64,000 nt of DNA, taken from assembly GCA_020851565.1 (NCBI GenBank), contig JADZCN010000060.1:1-64000 (forward strand), in the 5' to 3' direction. This stretch comes from Acidobacteriota bacterium. GTDB lineage: Bacteria; Acidobacteriota; Vicinamibacteria; Vicinamibacterales; UBA2999. The translations under genes and the position numbers were made by a program. Below are positions 17,247-26,400 of this stretch, in pieces; the stretch's first letter is position 1; each line of letters opens with the position of its first letter. Below the pieces are notes generated by a model. It ran no database searches. It saw only the letters and a program-made list of their open reading frames with translations, and was not told where the DNA came from.

Positions 17247-17346
17247 TAGGATCGGCCCTCCCCCCCGGCTGTAACGTTCGGGCTCGCCGTCGCACCAGTT
17301 GGACGCGCCCCGGCCCCGTGCCGGCGGCGCGACCAGGGAGGGCATC

Positions 17347-18210
17347 ATGCGACACCTCGCGCTCGTCGTCGGGCTGGCGGTGCTTCTCGCGCCTGCGCGC
17401 ATCGGGGCCGACGCGCAGATTGCCGAGTGGATCGGCGAGTACGCGATGGTCCACGACGGCCACCAGGGCACGCTGCGCATCGTGGACTCCAAGCGCGACT
17501 GTGCCGGCAGCCCCTGGTGCCACCTGGTCGTCGCGTATGCCGGCGCGGACGGGGTGAGGCATCCCGCCCGCATCCTCGGGATCGACCAGGCATTCCAGCA
17601 CATGATCCTGGAGATCGCATTCCCGGGGAACCGGCAGCGCTTCGACGCCTACCTGTTCAGCTGGGACAAGACGCGCATGGCGGGCACGACGGTGTGGGGC
17701 GGGCGCACCTTCGGGTTCTACGCCGTCAAGCGGGCCGCGGCCGTGGACGTCAGGGCGATTCGCGAGCGACGCGGTGTGGCGGTTGCCAGGCCCGACATCA
17801 CCGTCATCGACCCTCAGGCACCAACGCCAGGTCCATCGCCGTCTCCCCCTTCGCCGCCCGCCGTTACCATCACGGCAGACGGGTCCATCGAGACCGCCAT
17901 GCCGGACGGCAGCAAGCGGCTCACGCGGCCAGGCGTCTGCGGCTGGACGATGGTGTTCCCGGACGGGAAGCGGAGCACGGTCAGCTGCAACCAGGTCCAG
18001 CCGGCCACGCCCCCCATTCCCGATGGCGCCAGCGCCGCATGGCTCGACGCGCACGGCGCGTCGCTGCTCGACATCGCGCGAGGGCTGCTGGGCGGCAACG
18101 CCGCCTCGATCGACAACTACCTGAGCACCGCCGAAACGGGCCAGCCGGGAATATACGACCGGATTCGCCTGCGGACCGATCTCATCGCCAAGCTCACGGC
18201 GCCCATGTGA
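17347..18210 (+). CDS. secreted hypothetical protein
   Basis: 287-aa exported protein. ATG 17347 has GGGAGG upstream and opens a signal peptide (LALVVGLAVLLAPARIGADA). The first half is a compact domain (IAEWIGEYAMVHDGHQGTL) with one Cys pair. A Pro-rich linker (PTPGPSPSPPSPP) then leads to a short repeated motif ITADGSIETAMPDGSKRLT, which also occurs in the next gene as IQPDGTIELTYSDGSKRRV. That shared DGSIE/DGSKR hairpin links the two proteins. The stop at 18210 nearly touches the next gene's ribosome-binding site. Function unknown. Confidence 0.8.
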   Translation: MRHLALVVGLAVLLAPARIGADAQIAEWIGEYAMVHDGHQGTLRIVDSKRDCAGSPWCHLVVAYAGADGVRHPARILGIDQAFQHMILEIAFPGNRQRFDAYLFSWDKTRMAGTTVWGGRTFGFYAVKRAAAVDVRAIRERRGVAVARPDITVIDPQAPTPGPSPSPPSPPAVTITADGSIETAMPDGSKRLTRPGVCGWTMVFPDGKRSTVSCNQVQPATPPIPDGASAAWLDAHGASLLDIARGLLGGNAASIDNYLSTAETGQPGIYDRIRLRTDLIAKLTAPM

Positions 18211-18224
18211 TGGAGGTGCACCGG

Positions 18225-18896
18225 ATGGTCCCCGTGCGAAAGCTCCGGCCCGCGTGGGCCGCCTCCATGTTCGTGCTGTTGGCCAGCCTGGCCAGTGCCC
18301 AGGGCGCCGCGCCCCCGTCCTCGCCTGGCGGACAGGCACAGGCCCCGCCCGCCCCGGCCGCGCGCGTCGTCTCCCGGAACATCCAGCCGGATGGCACCAT
18401 CGAGCTCACCTACTCTGACGGCTCCAAACGCCGCGTGGCGCTCGACTCCCCCGCGGCGTCCGGCGGGGGCTCCGGCGCCTCGGAGGCGGCGTCTCCCGTC
18501 GCCCCGCCCGAGTGGCTGAAAGATCCCGCCACGAACCAGGCCTTCCTCGATGCGATGGGCGAGTACTACCGGTACCGTGCCTCGGGCCTGCGGCACCGGA
18601 GCCGCGTGTTCGAGTGGCAGCTGCTGTCGTCGAAGTTCATCTTCGTCACGGTGTTGATGCTGGTCGGCGCTGGCATGGTGTTCGCGGCCATCCAGTTTCG
18701 CGTGGGCTTGCGGAGGCCGAAAGGCGAAGCGGCCGCGGGCACGACGGCGGCGCCAGAGGTGGCCACGCAGATCGACCTCTCCGCCACGAGCGTCAAGGTG
18801 AGCTCGCCCGTGCTGGGCGTCATCATCCTGGTCATCTCGCTGGCGTTCTTCTATCTCTACCTGGTCTACGTCTATCCCATCAGCGAGATCCTGTAG
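18225..18896 (+). CDS. membrane protein with N-terminal signal and two further helices
   Basis: 223-aa protein. The ATG at 18225 has GGAGG 7 nt upstream; an ATG at 18210 overlaps the previous stop but has no site. The order is a signal peptide (ASMFVLLASLASAQ), a Pro/Ala-rich linker, the motif IQPDGTIELTYSDGSKRRV shared with the preceding protein, a helical stretch (EYYRYRASGLRHRSRVFEWQ), a membrane segment (FVTVLMLVGAGMVFAAIQF), a cytosolic loop and a last membrane helix (VIILVISLAFFYLYLVYVY). No family is recognised. It is co-transcribed with the upstream gene. Confidence 0.8.
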   Translation: MVPVRKLRPAWAASMFVLLASLASAQGAAPPSSPGGQAQAPPAPAARVVSRNIQPDGTIELTYSDGSKRRVALDSPAASGGGSGASEAASPVAPPEWLKDPATNQAFLDAMGEYYRYRASGLRHRSRVFEWQLLSSKFIFVTVLMLVGAGMVFAAIQFRVGLRRPKGEAAAGTTAAPEVATQIDLSATSVKVSSPVLGVIILVISLAFFYLYLVYVYPISEIL

Positions 18897-18947
18897 GGGC
18901 CAGGGGTCAGGAACCAGCTCCTCGTCGGGGCGCGTCCAGCGGTCTGC

Positions 18948-20525
18948 CTAGTGCGCGGGATCGGGCGGGTGCTGGCGCAGCTTGAAGCGCTGCGTCTTGC
19001 CCGTCGCCGTCTTCGGCAGCTCGGAGAGAAAGCGGACCCACCGCGGGCGCTTGTACTCGGCCAGCCGCGACCGCACCCACTGCTGCAGCTCGATGGCGAG
19101 CTCGGGGCTGCCCTCGACCCCGGGCCGCAGCACGACGTACGCGGCAGGCTTGACCAGCCGATCGTGATCCGGGTGCCCCGCCACGGCGCACTCCTTCACC
19201 GCCGGGTGCTCGAGCAGGATGTTCTCCACCTCGACGGGGCTCACCCAGATGCCGCCGACCTTCAGCATGTCGTCCGAGCGGCCCGCGTACCAGAAGTACC
19301 CATCCTCGTCCTGGTGGTACTTGTCCCCGGTGCGGATCCAGTGGCCCTCGATGGTTGCCTTCGTCTTCTCGTGCTGGTTCCAGTAGAAGGCGCAGGTCGA
19401 GTCGCCCTTGATCAGCAGGTTCCCCACCTCGCCGCACGGCACGGGCCGGCCCTCGTCGTCCACGATGCGCACCTCGTAGCCCTCGACCAGCAGGCCGCTC
19501 GATCCGGGCCGCACGCGTCCGGCGCGGTTCGAGATGAAGATGTGAAGCACCTCGGTGGAGCCGATCCCGTCCAGGATCTCCACGCCAAACCGCTGGCGGA
19601 ACCGCTCGAACAGGACCGGCGGGAGCGCCTCGCCTGCCGAGACGCCCTGGCGGATGCTGGAGAGATCGAAGTCGGGGCCCTCGTCGCGGTGCTGAGCCAG
19701 GAGCATGCCGTAGTTGGTGGGAACCGAGAAGAACAGCGTGGGCCGGTGCCTCTCGATGACGGCGAAGACGTTGGCCGCGGTGGGCGCGCCGGGCCACAGG
19801 ATGGTCGTGGCGCCGACGCCCAGCGGGCAGTAGCCGCCGTTGCCCAGGCCGTAGGCGAAGAACAGCCTGGCCACGCTGAAGCAGCGGTCCGCCTCCGACA
19901 TTCCCAGCACGTTCCGTGCGTAGAGCTCCGTGCACACCCGCATGTCGTGCTGCAGGTGCACGCACCCCTTTGGCGCCCCCGTGCTTCCCGATGAGTACAG
20001 CCAGAACGCCGCATCGTCCTTCGACGTCGGCTCCGCGTCGAACGAGGGCTCGCCATCGGCGAGGAGGGCATCGAAGCCGACCTGTCCTTCCGCCGCGCGG
20101 GCTTCTCCCCCGGCCACGACGATGTGGCGCAGTCGCGGCCGGCGCTCCGGCGAGATTCCCGCGAGCAGATGAAGCAGGCCCTCGCCCACAACGGCGACCC
20201 GCGCGCGAGAGTCGTTCAGCACGTACTCCACGTCGGCGGAGGTCCACAGCGTGTTCACCGGAACGGGCACGGCGCCGACCTTGATGGCGCCGAAGAACGC
20301 GTAGAGGAATGCGGGGCCATCCGGCATGAGGAGGACGACACGCTCTTCGATGCGGACGTCCAGCCTGGCCCTGAGGGCACTGCCGGCGCGGCTCACGCGT
20401 TCAGCCAGTTCCGCGTAGGTGACGCGCTCGTCCCCGCACTCGATGGCCACCTTCGAGCCGCGGGCCTCCCGGAGGTGGCGATCGATGAAGTAGTCGGCAG
20501 CGTTGAACGTGTCGGGGATGGTCAT
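18948..20525 (-). CDS. benzoate-CoA ligase family acyl-CoA synthetase
   Basis: 525-aa member of the ANL adenylating superfamily. P-loop YSSGSTGAPKG, A4-A5 region LDGIGSTEVLHIFISN, and hinge/A8 YAGRSDDMLKVGGIWVSPVEVE are present. The C-terminal Lys is in LPKTATGKTQRFKLR. The overall pattern, with AYGLGNGGYCPLGVGATT and PTLFFSVPTNYGMLL, matches benzoate- and 4-hydroxybenzoate-CoA ligases, which activate an aromatic acid with ATP and CoA. No other aromatic-degradation gene is nearby, so the substrate is uncertain. The downstream neighbour at 18225-18896 is convergent. Confidence 0.9.
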   Translation of the reverse strand: MTIPDTFNAADYFIDRHLREARGSKVAIECGDERVTYAELAERVSRAGSALRARLDVRIEERVVLLMPDGPAFLYAFFGAIKVGAVPVPVNTLWTSADVEYVLNDSRARVAVVGEGLLHLLAGISPERRPRLRHIVVAGGEARAAEGQVGFDALLADGEPSFDAEPTSKDDAAFWLYSSGSTGAPKGCVHLQHDMRVCTELYARNVLGMSEADRCFSVARLFFAYGLGNGGYCPLGVGATTILWPGAPTAANVFAVIERHRPTLFFSVPTNYGMLLAQHRDEGPDFDLSSIRQGVSAGEALPPVLFERFRQRFGVEILDGIGSTEVLHIFISNRAGRVRPGSSGLLVEGYEVRIVDDEGRPVPCGEVGNLLIKGDSTCAFYWNQHEKTKATIEGHWIRTGDKYHQDEDGYFWYAGRSDDMLKVGGIWVSPVEVENILLEHPAVKECAVAGHPDHDRLVKPAAYVVLRPGVEGSPELAIELQQWVRSRLAEYKRPRWVRFLSELPKTATGKTQRFKLRQHPPDPAH

Positions 20526-20589
20526 CGGCGCCTCGAGCCCGGGTATTGGACCCGAACCCGGGCGCCTCGCGCAACCAGCCGGGCGCGGG

Positions 20590-21948
20590 CTACTTCAGCA
20601 CGCCGACCATGGGAACACCGTCGGCAGACGGCATCTCGAAGCCCAGCAGCCGCGCGATGCTCGGCGCAATATCGATCTGGCGCACGAGCGGCAGGGGCAC
20701 GCCCTGGCGGATGCCGGCGCCCGAGGCGATGAAGCCGGTGTGCATGCGCGTCTCCGTCGGCAGGAACCCGTGTGCGCCGCGCCTCGTCGTTGCGACGAGC
20801 ACCGAATCGCCCGCCACGCCGTCGGACACGTAGTAGCCTTCGGCCGGCTCGATGAAAAACGCGGCCTCCGGATAGGCGCCGTGGGTGTCGAGCTCGGCCC
20901 GGGTCACCACGCGGAAGATGCCGCGATAGCGCGACGCGGCCAGCTCCGAGAAGCGCTGCTCGATGCGCGCGGCCAAGGCGGTGTCCCCGGGATCCCTCAG
21001 GCGGATGGCGGTGGCATGCGCCGCGGCCTGCCACTCGGCCACGCGCCCGCGTGCGTCGGTCTTCAGCCACCCACCCTCGCGCAGCACGACGTTCGGCTGG
21101 ATGAGCGTGTGCACGCGCGAGAAGCCGTGATCGCCCGAGACGATGAAGGCCGTCCGCGCGCGGATGCCGGCCTCCTCCGTGGCGCGCACGATCGCGCCGA
21201 CGTGCGCGTCGATCCGCTGGATGGCGTCCCGTGCCGCGGGCGAGCCCGGGCCGTCCGCGTGCTGCGCCGAGTCGGTCTCCATCAGGTGGATCATCAGCAG
21301 GTTGGGCCGCTCGGTGCGGATGATGCGCGCCGCCACGGCTGCGGTGAATCGATCCCGCTGCACGGCGATGCGGTTGTCGGTCTCACCGAAGCCGCCGAGG
21401 TCGTGCACCACCGCGTCCACCAGTCCCGGCGTGGAATCCGCGCGAGCCCGCGCCAGCCACGTGGAGTCCGGCGGCGCCTGGTTGGACTCCGGGAAGAGGA
21501 CGTCCATCCGCGCGCCCACCGTGACGGGCCACGATGCGCCCGCGGTCTTCAACCCGCGGGCTGTCGCGAGGTCCCAGATGGCCGGCACCTTGACGGCCGC
21601 GTTCTCGTAGTACCAGCGCGTCGATCCGGCCGGAGGATCGAACATCGTGTTGCTGACGATGCCGTGCCGCGCCGGGCTGGTGCCGGTGGCGAGCGAGGTG
21701 TGCGAGGGATAGGTCATCGAGGGGTGGCTGACGAGCACACCCTCCGCCGCCGAGCCCGTGTCGCGAAGCGCGATCAGGTTCGGGAGGTGCAGGCCCTCCC
21801 GCGACGGGTCCAGGTACATCGCGGGCCGGAACCCGTCGATGGAGATGACGATGACGTGGTCCGCCGGGCGCTGCTGGCCGGCGGGCGCGCCCGCCGCAGC
21901 CAGTACGGCGAGGCTGCACGCGACGACCAGCAGCGCGCGGCGCGTCAT
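20590..21948 (-). CDS. exported alkaline-phosphatase-superfamily phosphodiesterase (NPP type)
   Basis: 452-aa enzyme of the nucleotide pyrophosphatase/phosphodiesterase branch of the alkaline phosphatase superfamily. The signal peptide (ALLVVACSLAVLAAAGAPAG) is followed by VIVISIDGFRPAMYLD with the first metal-binding Asp, then TYPSHTSLATGTSPARHGI with the nucleophile Thr/Ser. METDSAQHADGPGS supplies Asp and His, and FIVSGDHGFSRV supplies Asp-His. These are the two-zinc-site residues of NPPs. It hydrolyses phosphodiester or phosphonate bonds in the periplasm; the substrate is unknown. It follows the DUF2934 gene by 9 bp on the same strand. Confidence 0.93.
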   Translation of the reverse strand: MTRRALLVVACSLAVLAAAGAPAGQQRPADHVIVISIDGFRPAMYLDPSREGLHLPNLIALRDTGSAAEGVLVSHPSMTYPSHTSLATGTSPARHGIVSNTMFDPPAGSTRWYYENAAVKVPAIWDLATARGLKTAGASWPVTVGARMDVLFPESNQAPPDSTWLARARADSTPGLVDAVVHDLGGFGETDNRIAVQRDRFTAAVAARIIRTERPNLLMIHLMETDSAQHADGPGSPAARDAIQRIDAHVGAIVRATEEAGIRARTAFIVSGDHGFSRVHTLIQPNVVLREGGWLKTDARGRVAEWQAAAHATAIRLRDPGDTALAARIEQRFSELAASRYRGIFRVVTRAELDTHGAYPEAAFFIEPAEGYYVSDGVAGDSVLVATTRRGAHGFLPTETRMHTGFIASGAGIRQGVPLPLVRQIDIAPSIARLLGFEMPSADGVPMVGVLK

Positions 21949-21957
21949 CCGGTGAAC

Positions 21958-22437
21958 CTACTCGGAGGCCGGGACGTCGGCCGTCAGCTCGCGCTCGGCG
22001 AGCAGCCAGAAGTCCATCTCGCTGCCCGCGCCGCGGTGCTCGAGCGAGAGGAAGTAGGCGCGGATGCGGATGTCCTCGTCGGTGACCACGCGGCGGGCCC
22101 GGACGGGCTCGGGCGCCGACGCCGGCACGGGTGCGGCGGCCTGTTCGACCGGCTCGGATCGCGTCGGGACCGCCACCGGTGCCCGGGTCGTGGCCGGGCG
22201 CGGCGTGCGTGGTGCTGCGGCCTTCTTCGCGCGAGGCGCCCTGACGGTCGCGGCCTTCGGATCGGCTGGGGTCTTCCCCTGGATGCCGGTTGGCGCTGCG
22301 GCCTTCACGGCGGCGGCCGCCTGCGCGCTTCGCTGGCGTGGCGCGCGAACCGCCTCGGCCTTCTGTTCCTGCGGGGTAGTGGATGAGGATGAGGGAGAAC
22401 TGGTACGGCTCGAACGGGATGATTTCTTCGATGTCAC
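21958..22437 (-). CDS. DUF2934 domain protein with long basic disordered N-terminus
   Basis: 159-aa protein starting at GTG 22437 with AGGATAGGA upstream. Residues 1-110 are low-complexity, rich in Ser, Ala, Lys, Arg and Pro (TSKKSSRSSRTSSPSSSS, PRAKKAAAPRTPRPATTR), like a disordered nucleic-acid-binding tail. The last 45 residues, IRIRAYFLSLEHRGAGSEMDFWLLAERELT, are a clear DUF2934 domain, a short helical motif common in Acidobacteria and Rhizobiales with unknown function. It sits just upstream of the phosphodiesterase gene on the same strand. Confidence 0.85.
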   Translation of the reverse strand: MTSKKSSRSSRTSSPSSSSTTPQEQKAEAVRAPRQRSAQAAAAVKAAAPTGIQGKTPADPKAATVRAPRAKKAAAPRTPRPATTRAPVAVPTRSEPVEQAAAPVPASAPEPVRARRVVTDEDIRIRAYFLSLEHRGAGSEMDFWLLAERELTADVPASE

Positions 22438-22452
22438 GACGATCCTATCCTT

Positions 22453-22501
22453 GTGCTACGCGGTGGGCGGTTTACGGATTTGCCCACCGCGATCGTAGCA
22501 C
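22453..22501. terminator. strong hairpin, 10+6 bp with bulge
   Basis: GTGCTA plus CGCGGTGGGC (22453-22468) pairs with GCCCACCGCG (22482-22491), then a 4-nt bulge, then TAGCAC (22496-22501), around a 13-nt loop. It starts 32 nt after the stop of the collagen-like gene (minus) and ends 15 nt before the DUF2934 start. No T-run follows on either strand, so it may be a Rho-independent-like barrier or a 5'-UTR structure of the DUF2934 mRNA. Confidence 0.6.
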
Positions 22502-22532
22502 TGGGGGGTGACAGGCGCGCAACATCGCCCGC

Positions 22533-23333
22533 TCAGGGCGTGACGGCGCAGACCATTACCAGGTCGTAGGTGGCCGCATAGCCATTCGTGTTCGTGACCT
22601 GGACAATCCAGGTGTCGGCGTTGGCGGCGTAGCTCTCGAGGACCCGGAGGTTCAGGAGGTCGTTGCCCGAGACGTTCGTCCAGTTCACCCCTCCTGACAA
22701 CACCGAGAGTCCGGACGGACAACCAGCCCCGAAGGTGCAGGCGTTGCTGGCGGGACACGAGGCAGCCGTCGTCGTCCGCTGGTAACCCAGCACGCCGCTG
22801 GGCCCCTGCACGCCCTGTGGCCCCTGAGGCCCGGGCGGTCCCTGGGGTCCGGTGGCGCCCGTGGCGCCCGTCACACCGGGCACGCCCTGCGGCCCCATGG
22901 CTCCCTCGGGTCCCGGCGACCCCGGCGGCCCCATGGGACCAGCCGGCCCCGTCGCGCCTTCCGGTCCGGCGGGCCCTGCAGGTCCGGGCGGTCCCATGGG
23001 GCCCTCGCTCCCGGGCTCACCCTGCGGCCCTGCGGCGCCCACCGTGACCATGGTCAGCGCGCTGCCCTGCGCCCCCTGCACCGTGACGAGATAGCTGCCG
23101 GGATCGATGCCCTCCGGCAGCGCCATCACGATGTAGTTGTCGCCCGACGCGGCGATGGGCAGCGGGTAGCCGGCGTAGATCAGGCGCGGCGAGGGGCCGA
23201 AGCCGCTCCCGAAGATCACGACCTGCCCATTGGCCGTGTCGACGTGGGTGGAATGGACGACGGGCTGAGCCCAGGCTGGTGAGGAACCGAGCAGGACAAG
23301 GAACGTGAGAGCGGACACGAGACGATGCGACAC
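22533..23333 (-). CDS. exported collagen-like triple-helix protein with IPT/TIG-type domain
   Basis: 266-aa secreted protein. GTG 23333 has GGAGGT 6 nt upstream. A signal peptide ([17 protein letters not shown]) is followed by a beta domain like IPT/TIG ([37 protein letters not shown]). Next come about 27 collagen GXY triplets (from [16 protein letters not shown] to [10 protein letters not shown]). A C-terminal head with four Cys ([26 protein letters not shown]) may trimerise. It is likely a cell-surface or secreted fibre. The repetitive DNA gives false frames on the plus strand. Confidence 0.92.
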   Translation of the reverse strand: MSHRLVSALTFLVLLGSSPAWAQPVVHSTHVDTANGQVVIFGSGFGPSPRLIYAGYPLPIAASGDNYIVMALPEGIDPGSYLVTVQGAQGSALTMVTVGAAGPQGEPGSEGPMGPPGPAGPAGPEGATGPAGPMGPPGSPGPEGAMGPQGVPGVTGATGATGPQGPPGPQGPQGVQGPSGVLGYQRTTTAASCPASNACTFGAGCPSGLSVLSGGVNWTNVSGNDLLNLRVLESYAANADTWIVQVTNTNGYAATYDLVMVCAVTP

Positions 23334-23400
23334 GAAGCGACCTCCACTGGCCTAAGCGTCAGCGGAGGGCAATGTCCCTCAGCCCGGGGAAACGGGTTCG

Positions 23401-26400
23401 CTACGTTCCTGGCGGCGCCAGCTGCACGCCGCGTGCGTCCAGCGTCGTGCCTGTCGCGCGGCGCAGCGCCGCCGCCGCGGTGTTGAGGTCGGCCTGCGCC
23501 TGGATCTCGCGCGCCTGCGCCGTCACCAGGTCGGTCTGCCGCTGCAGCACGAGGAACACCGTCGCCAGCCCTGCCTCGAAGCGCCGGAGCTCGCTTTCGT
23601 ACTGCTGTTCGGCAGAGGCGCGCGCCACGCCCGCCGCAGCCACGCGCGCCTCGGCCGACCGCACCGCCTGCAGGGCATTTCGCACATCCGCCTCCACGGC
23701 CTGTGCCAGCTGCTCGCGCTGCCTCCGCAGCTGCGCGCCCGTTGTCTGCGCGATGGCCACGTTGGCCTCGGCCGCGCGGTTCGCGAGCGGCAGCCCGATG
23801 CGCACGTCGACACGCGCCGTCGGATATCGCGTGGCCCATAATGCGTCGAGCGACTGCCCGAAGCCGCCGATGAACGCCGGGTTCAGCCCGTCGGCGATGG
23901 GCCGGCCCGTGAGCGGGTTGAGCGCGCCCGACACCGTGCCGGCGAGGCCCGCCAGCGTGTAGGTCCCGACGAGATCCACCTGCGGTCGCGTCTGATCGCG
24001 GTAGAGGCGCGTCTCGATAGTGTTGATCGCCTCGCTCACCTCCAGCTGTGCCAGCTCGGGCCGGTTGGCCATCGCCCGCGCCACCGCGTCCTCGAGGGTC
24101 AGGCTCACCGGCTCGAGGACGATCGGCGTAGTCGGGCGGATCTGGCGGTTCCAGATGGCATCCGTCCGGTCAGCGGTGATGAGCAGCTTCAGTGCGTTCT
24201 CGGCGCGCGTCACCAGCTCCTGTGCCGCGTAGACGCTCTGCTCGAGGGTAGCCGCCTGGGTCTCGGCCTCGACGATGTCGATGGGTGCGAGCAGGCCCTG
24301 CCCGGCGCGGCGGCGGTTGCTCTCCACCTGCCGGCGGGCCTGGTCCAGCGCCTGGCGCTGGACGTCGAGATTGCGGACCGCGAAGCCCAGGCTCCAGTAC
24401 GCCTGCTCCACGCCGGCGACCGCGTCCATCGCACGCTGCCGGAGCTGGGCGTCCGACAGGTCCTCGGAACGGCTCGCGATCTCGATCTGCGCGCGCGCCG
24501 GATCGATCTCCCGGCCGCGCAGGAGGGGCTGGGTGTAACGGGCCGAGACGTTCGTCGCGAACTGCGGCGTGAGCGTCGTGAACGGGTTGTCGTTGGTGAG
24601 GCGCGCGCTCGAGAAGGTGATGTCGTACGAGGCGCCCCCCCACTTCGAGAGGCCGCGCACCCCCGCGTTCGACACCCAGCCCGTGGTCGTAAGCTGGCCG
24701 TTCTCGCCGCCGGTGAAGAGCGATGCCTGCGGCGTCACGGCGCGCTCGTACAAGGTGCCGCCGAAGACGATGGCGTCGTAGGCGCCGCGTGCCCCGAAGG
24801 TGCGTGAGCCGGCGGCCTGTATTCCCAGCCGCGCGATGACGATGTCGTTGTTGTTCGCGAGCGCGCGGGCCACCGCGTCGTCCAGCGACAGATCGGCGGT
24901 GTCGTCGGTGACGCCCACGCGCGCGGGCATATCCGCGCGCGTCAGCTCTGGCTGCGGTCGCGGAACCTGGGCGCGGGCCGGCGCGGGCGCCAGCAGCCCG
25001 AGAGCCAGCAAACCGGCCGTGGAGCCGGCGGCCGCAGCGCGGCGTCCGGGCACGATCGCGCGCCGCCGCCGCCACGGCGACCACTGGCCAAGGTCCTCGA
25101 ACAGCGAGTAGAAGACCGGGACGGCCAGCAGCGTGAGCAGGAGGCACAGCGTCTGGCCGCCGGCCACCAGCAGCCCGATGGACCGGTTGGTGGCCGCGCC
25201 GGGTCCGCTGCCCAGGATGAGCGGCACCATGCCCGCAACCAGCGCGATGGTCGTCATCAGGATGGGCCGCAGGCGGTTGCGGTTGGCCTGGATGATGGCC
25301 TCGTAGCGCGGCATGCCCTGCGCGCGCAGCTCCAGGGTGTGATCGATCTGCAGAATCGCGTTCTTCTTGACGATGCCGAACAGCAGCAGCAGGCCCAGGA
25401 TCGAGAAGATGTTGAGCTTCTGCCCGAACACCAGCGTGGTCAACAGGCCGAAGGGCACGGCCAGCGGCAGCGTGAGCAGGATGGTCACCGGGTGGATGAA
25501 CGACTCGAACTGCGCCGCCAGCACCATGTACATGAAGATGAACGACAGCAGGACCGCGGTGGCGAAGGCCGTGCCGGCGCGCTGCAGTTCCCGCGACTGG
25601 CCGGTGAGCGAGGCTGCGTAACCGGGTTCCATGCCGAGGGCGGCCGTGGCCGTCTCGATGGCATCGAGGCCCTGCGACTGCGACCCGCCCGGCGGGACGT
25701 TGGCGAGCAGCGTCACCTGCCGCTCGCGGTTGAGGCGGTCGATACTGGCCGGCGCGGTGCCCGTCCGCAGCCGGACGACGCTCGCGAGCGGCACCGTGAC
25801 GCCGCCGGTGCCGGACACCGTCATGCGGCGCAGGCTGTCCGGGTCGCGCCGGAACTCGCCCTGCCCGCGCAGCACGACGTCGTACTGGTCACGGCCCTGG
25901 TTGAAGGTGGTGACCTCCTGCCCCGCCATCATGAAGTTGAGCGTCTCCGAGATGCTCGCCACGCTCACGCCAAGGTCCGCCGCGCGCTGCCGGTCGATCT
26001 CGACCCGCAGCTCGGGCTTGCCCGGCAGCAGCGTGCGGTCCACGTCCACGAGGTTGGCGTTGGTACGCATGACCTCCAGCAGCTTCGACGAGTAGCCGTC
26101 CAGCTTGCCGAGCTCGGGGCCCGAGAGGACGTACTGAATGGCGGCGCTTCGCATGCCGCCGCCGCTGAACGCGGCCACCGGCTGCACCGACGTGGTGAGG
26201 TCCTTCGGATAGGTGGCCACGACTTCGCGCGCGCGCCGAATGAGCTCGGACTGCGCGCTCTCGCGATCGTCGATCGGCACCAGGCGCACGAAGATCGTGC
26301 CGCTGTTCACCACCTGCTGCGCGCCGAAGCCGGCGATGCTCAGCGTGTTCTGCACGCCCGGCATCTGCCGGATGTCCCGCGCGATGCGCTCCATCACCGA

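Noticed and set aside
25040..25060. RND-TolC fusion as an assembly error
   Set aside because: There is no frameshift sign, no leftover spacer, and the junction codes for a coherent signal-like segment. A single miscalled stop codon cannot be excluded without reads.
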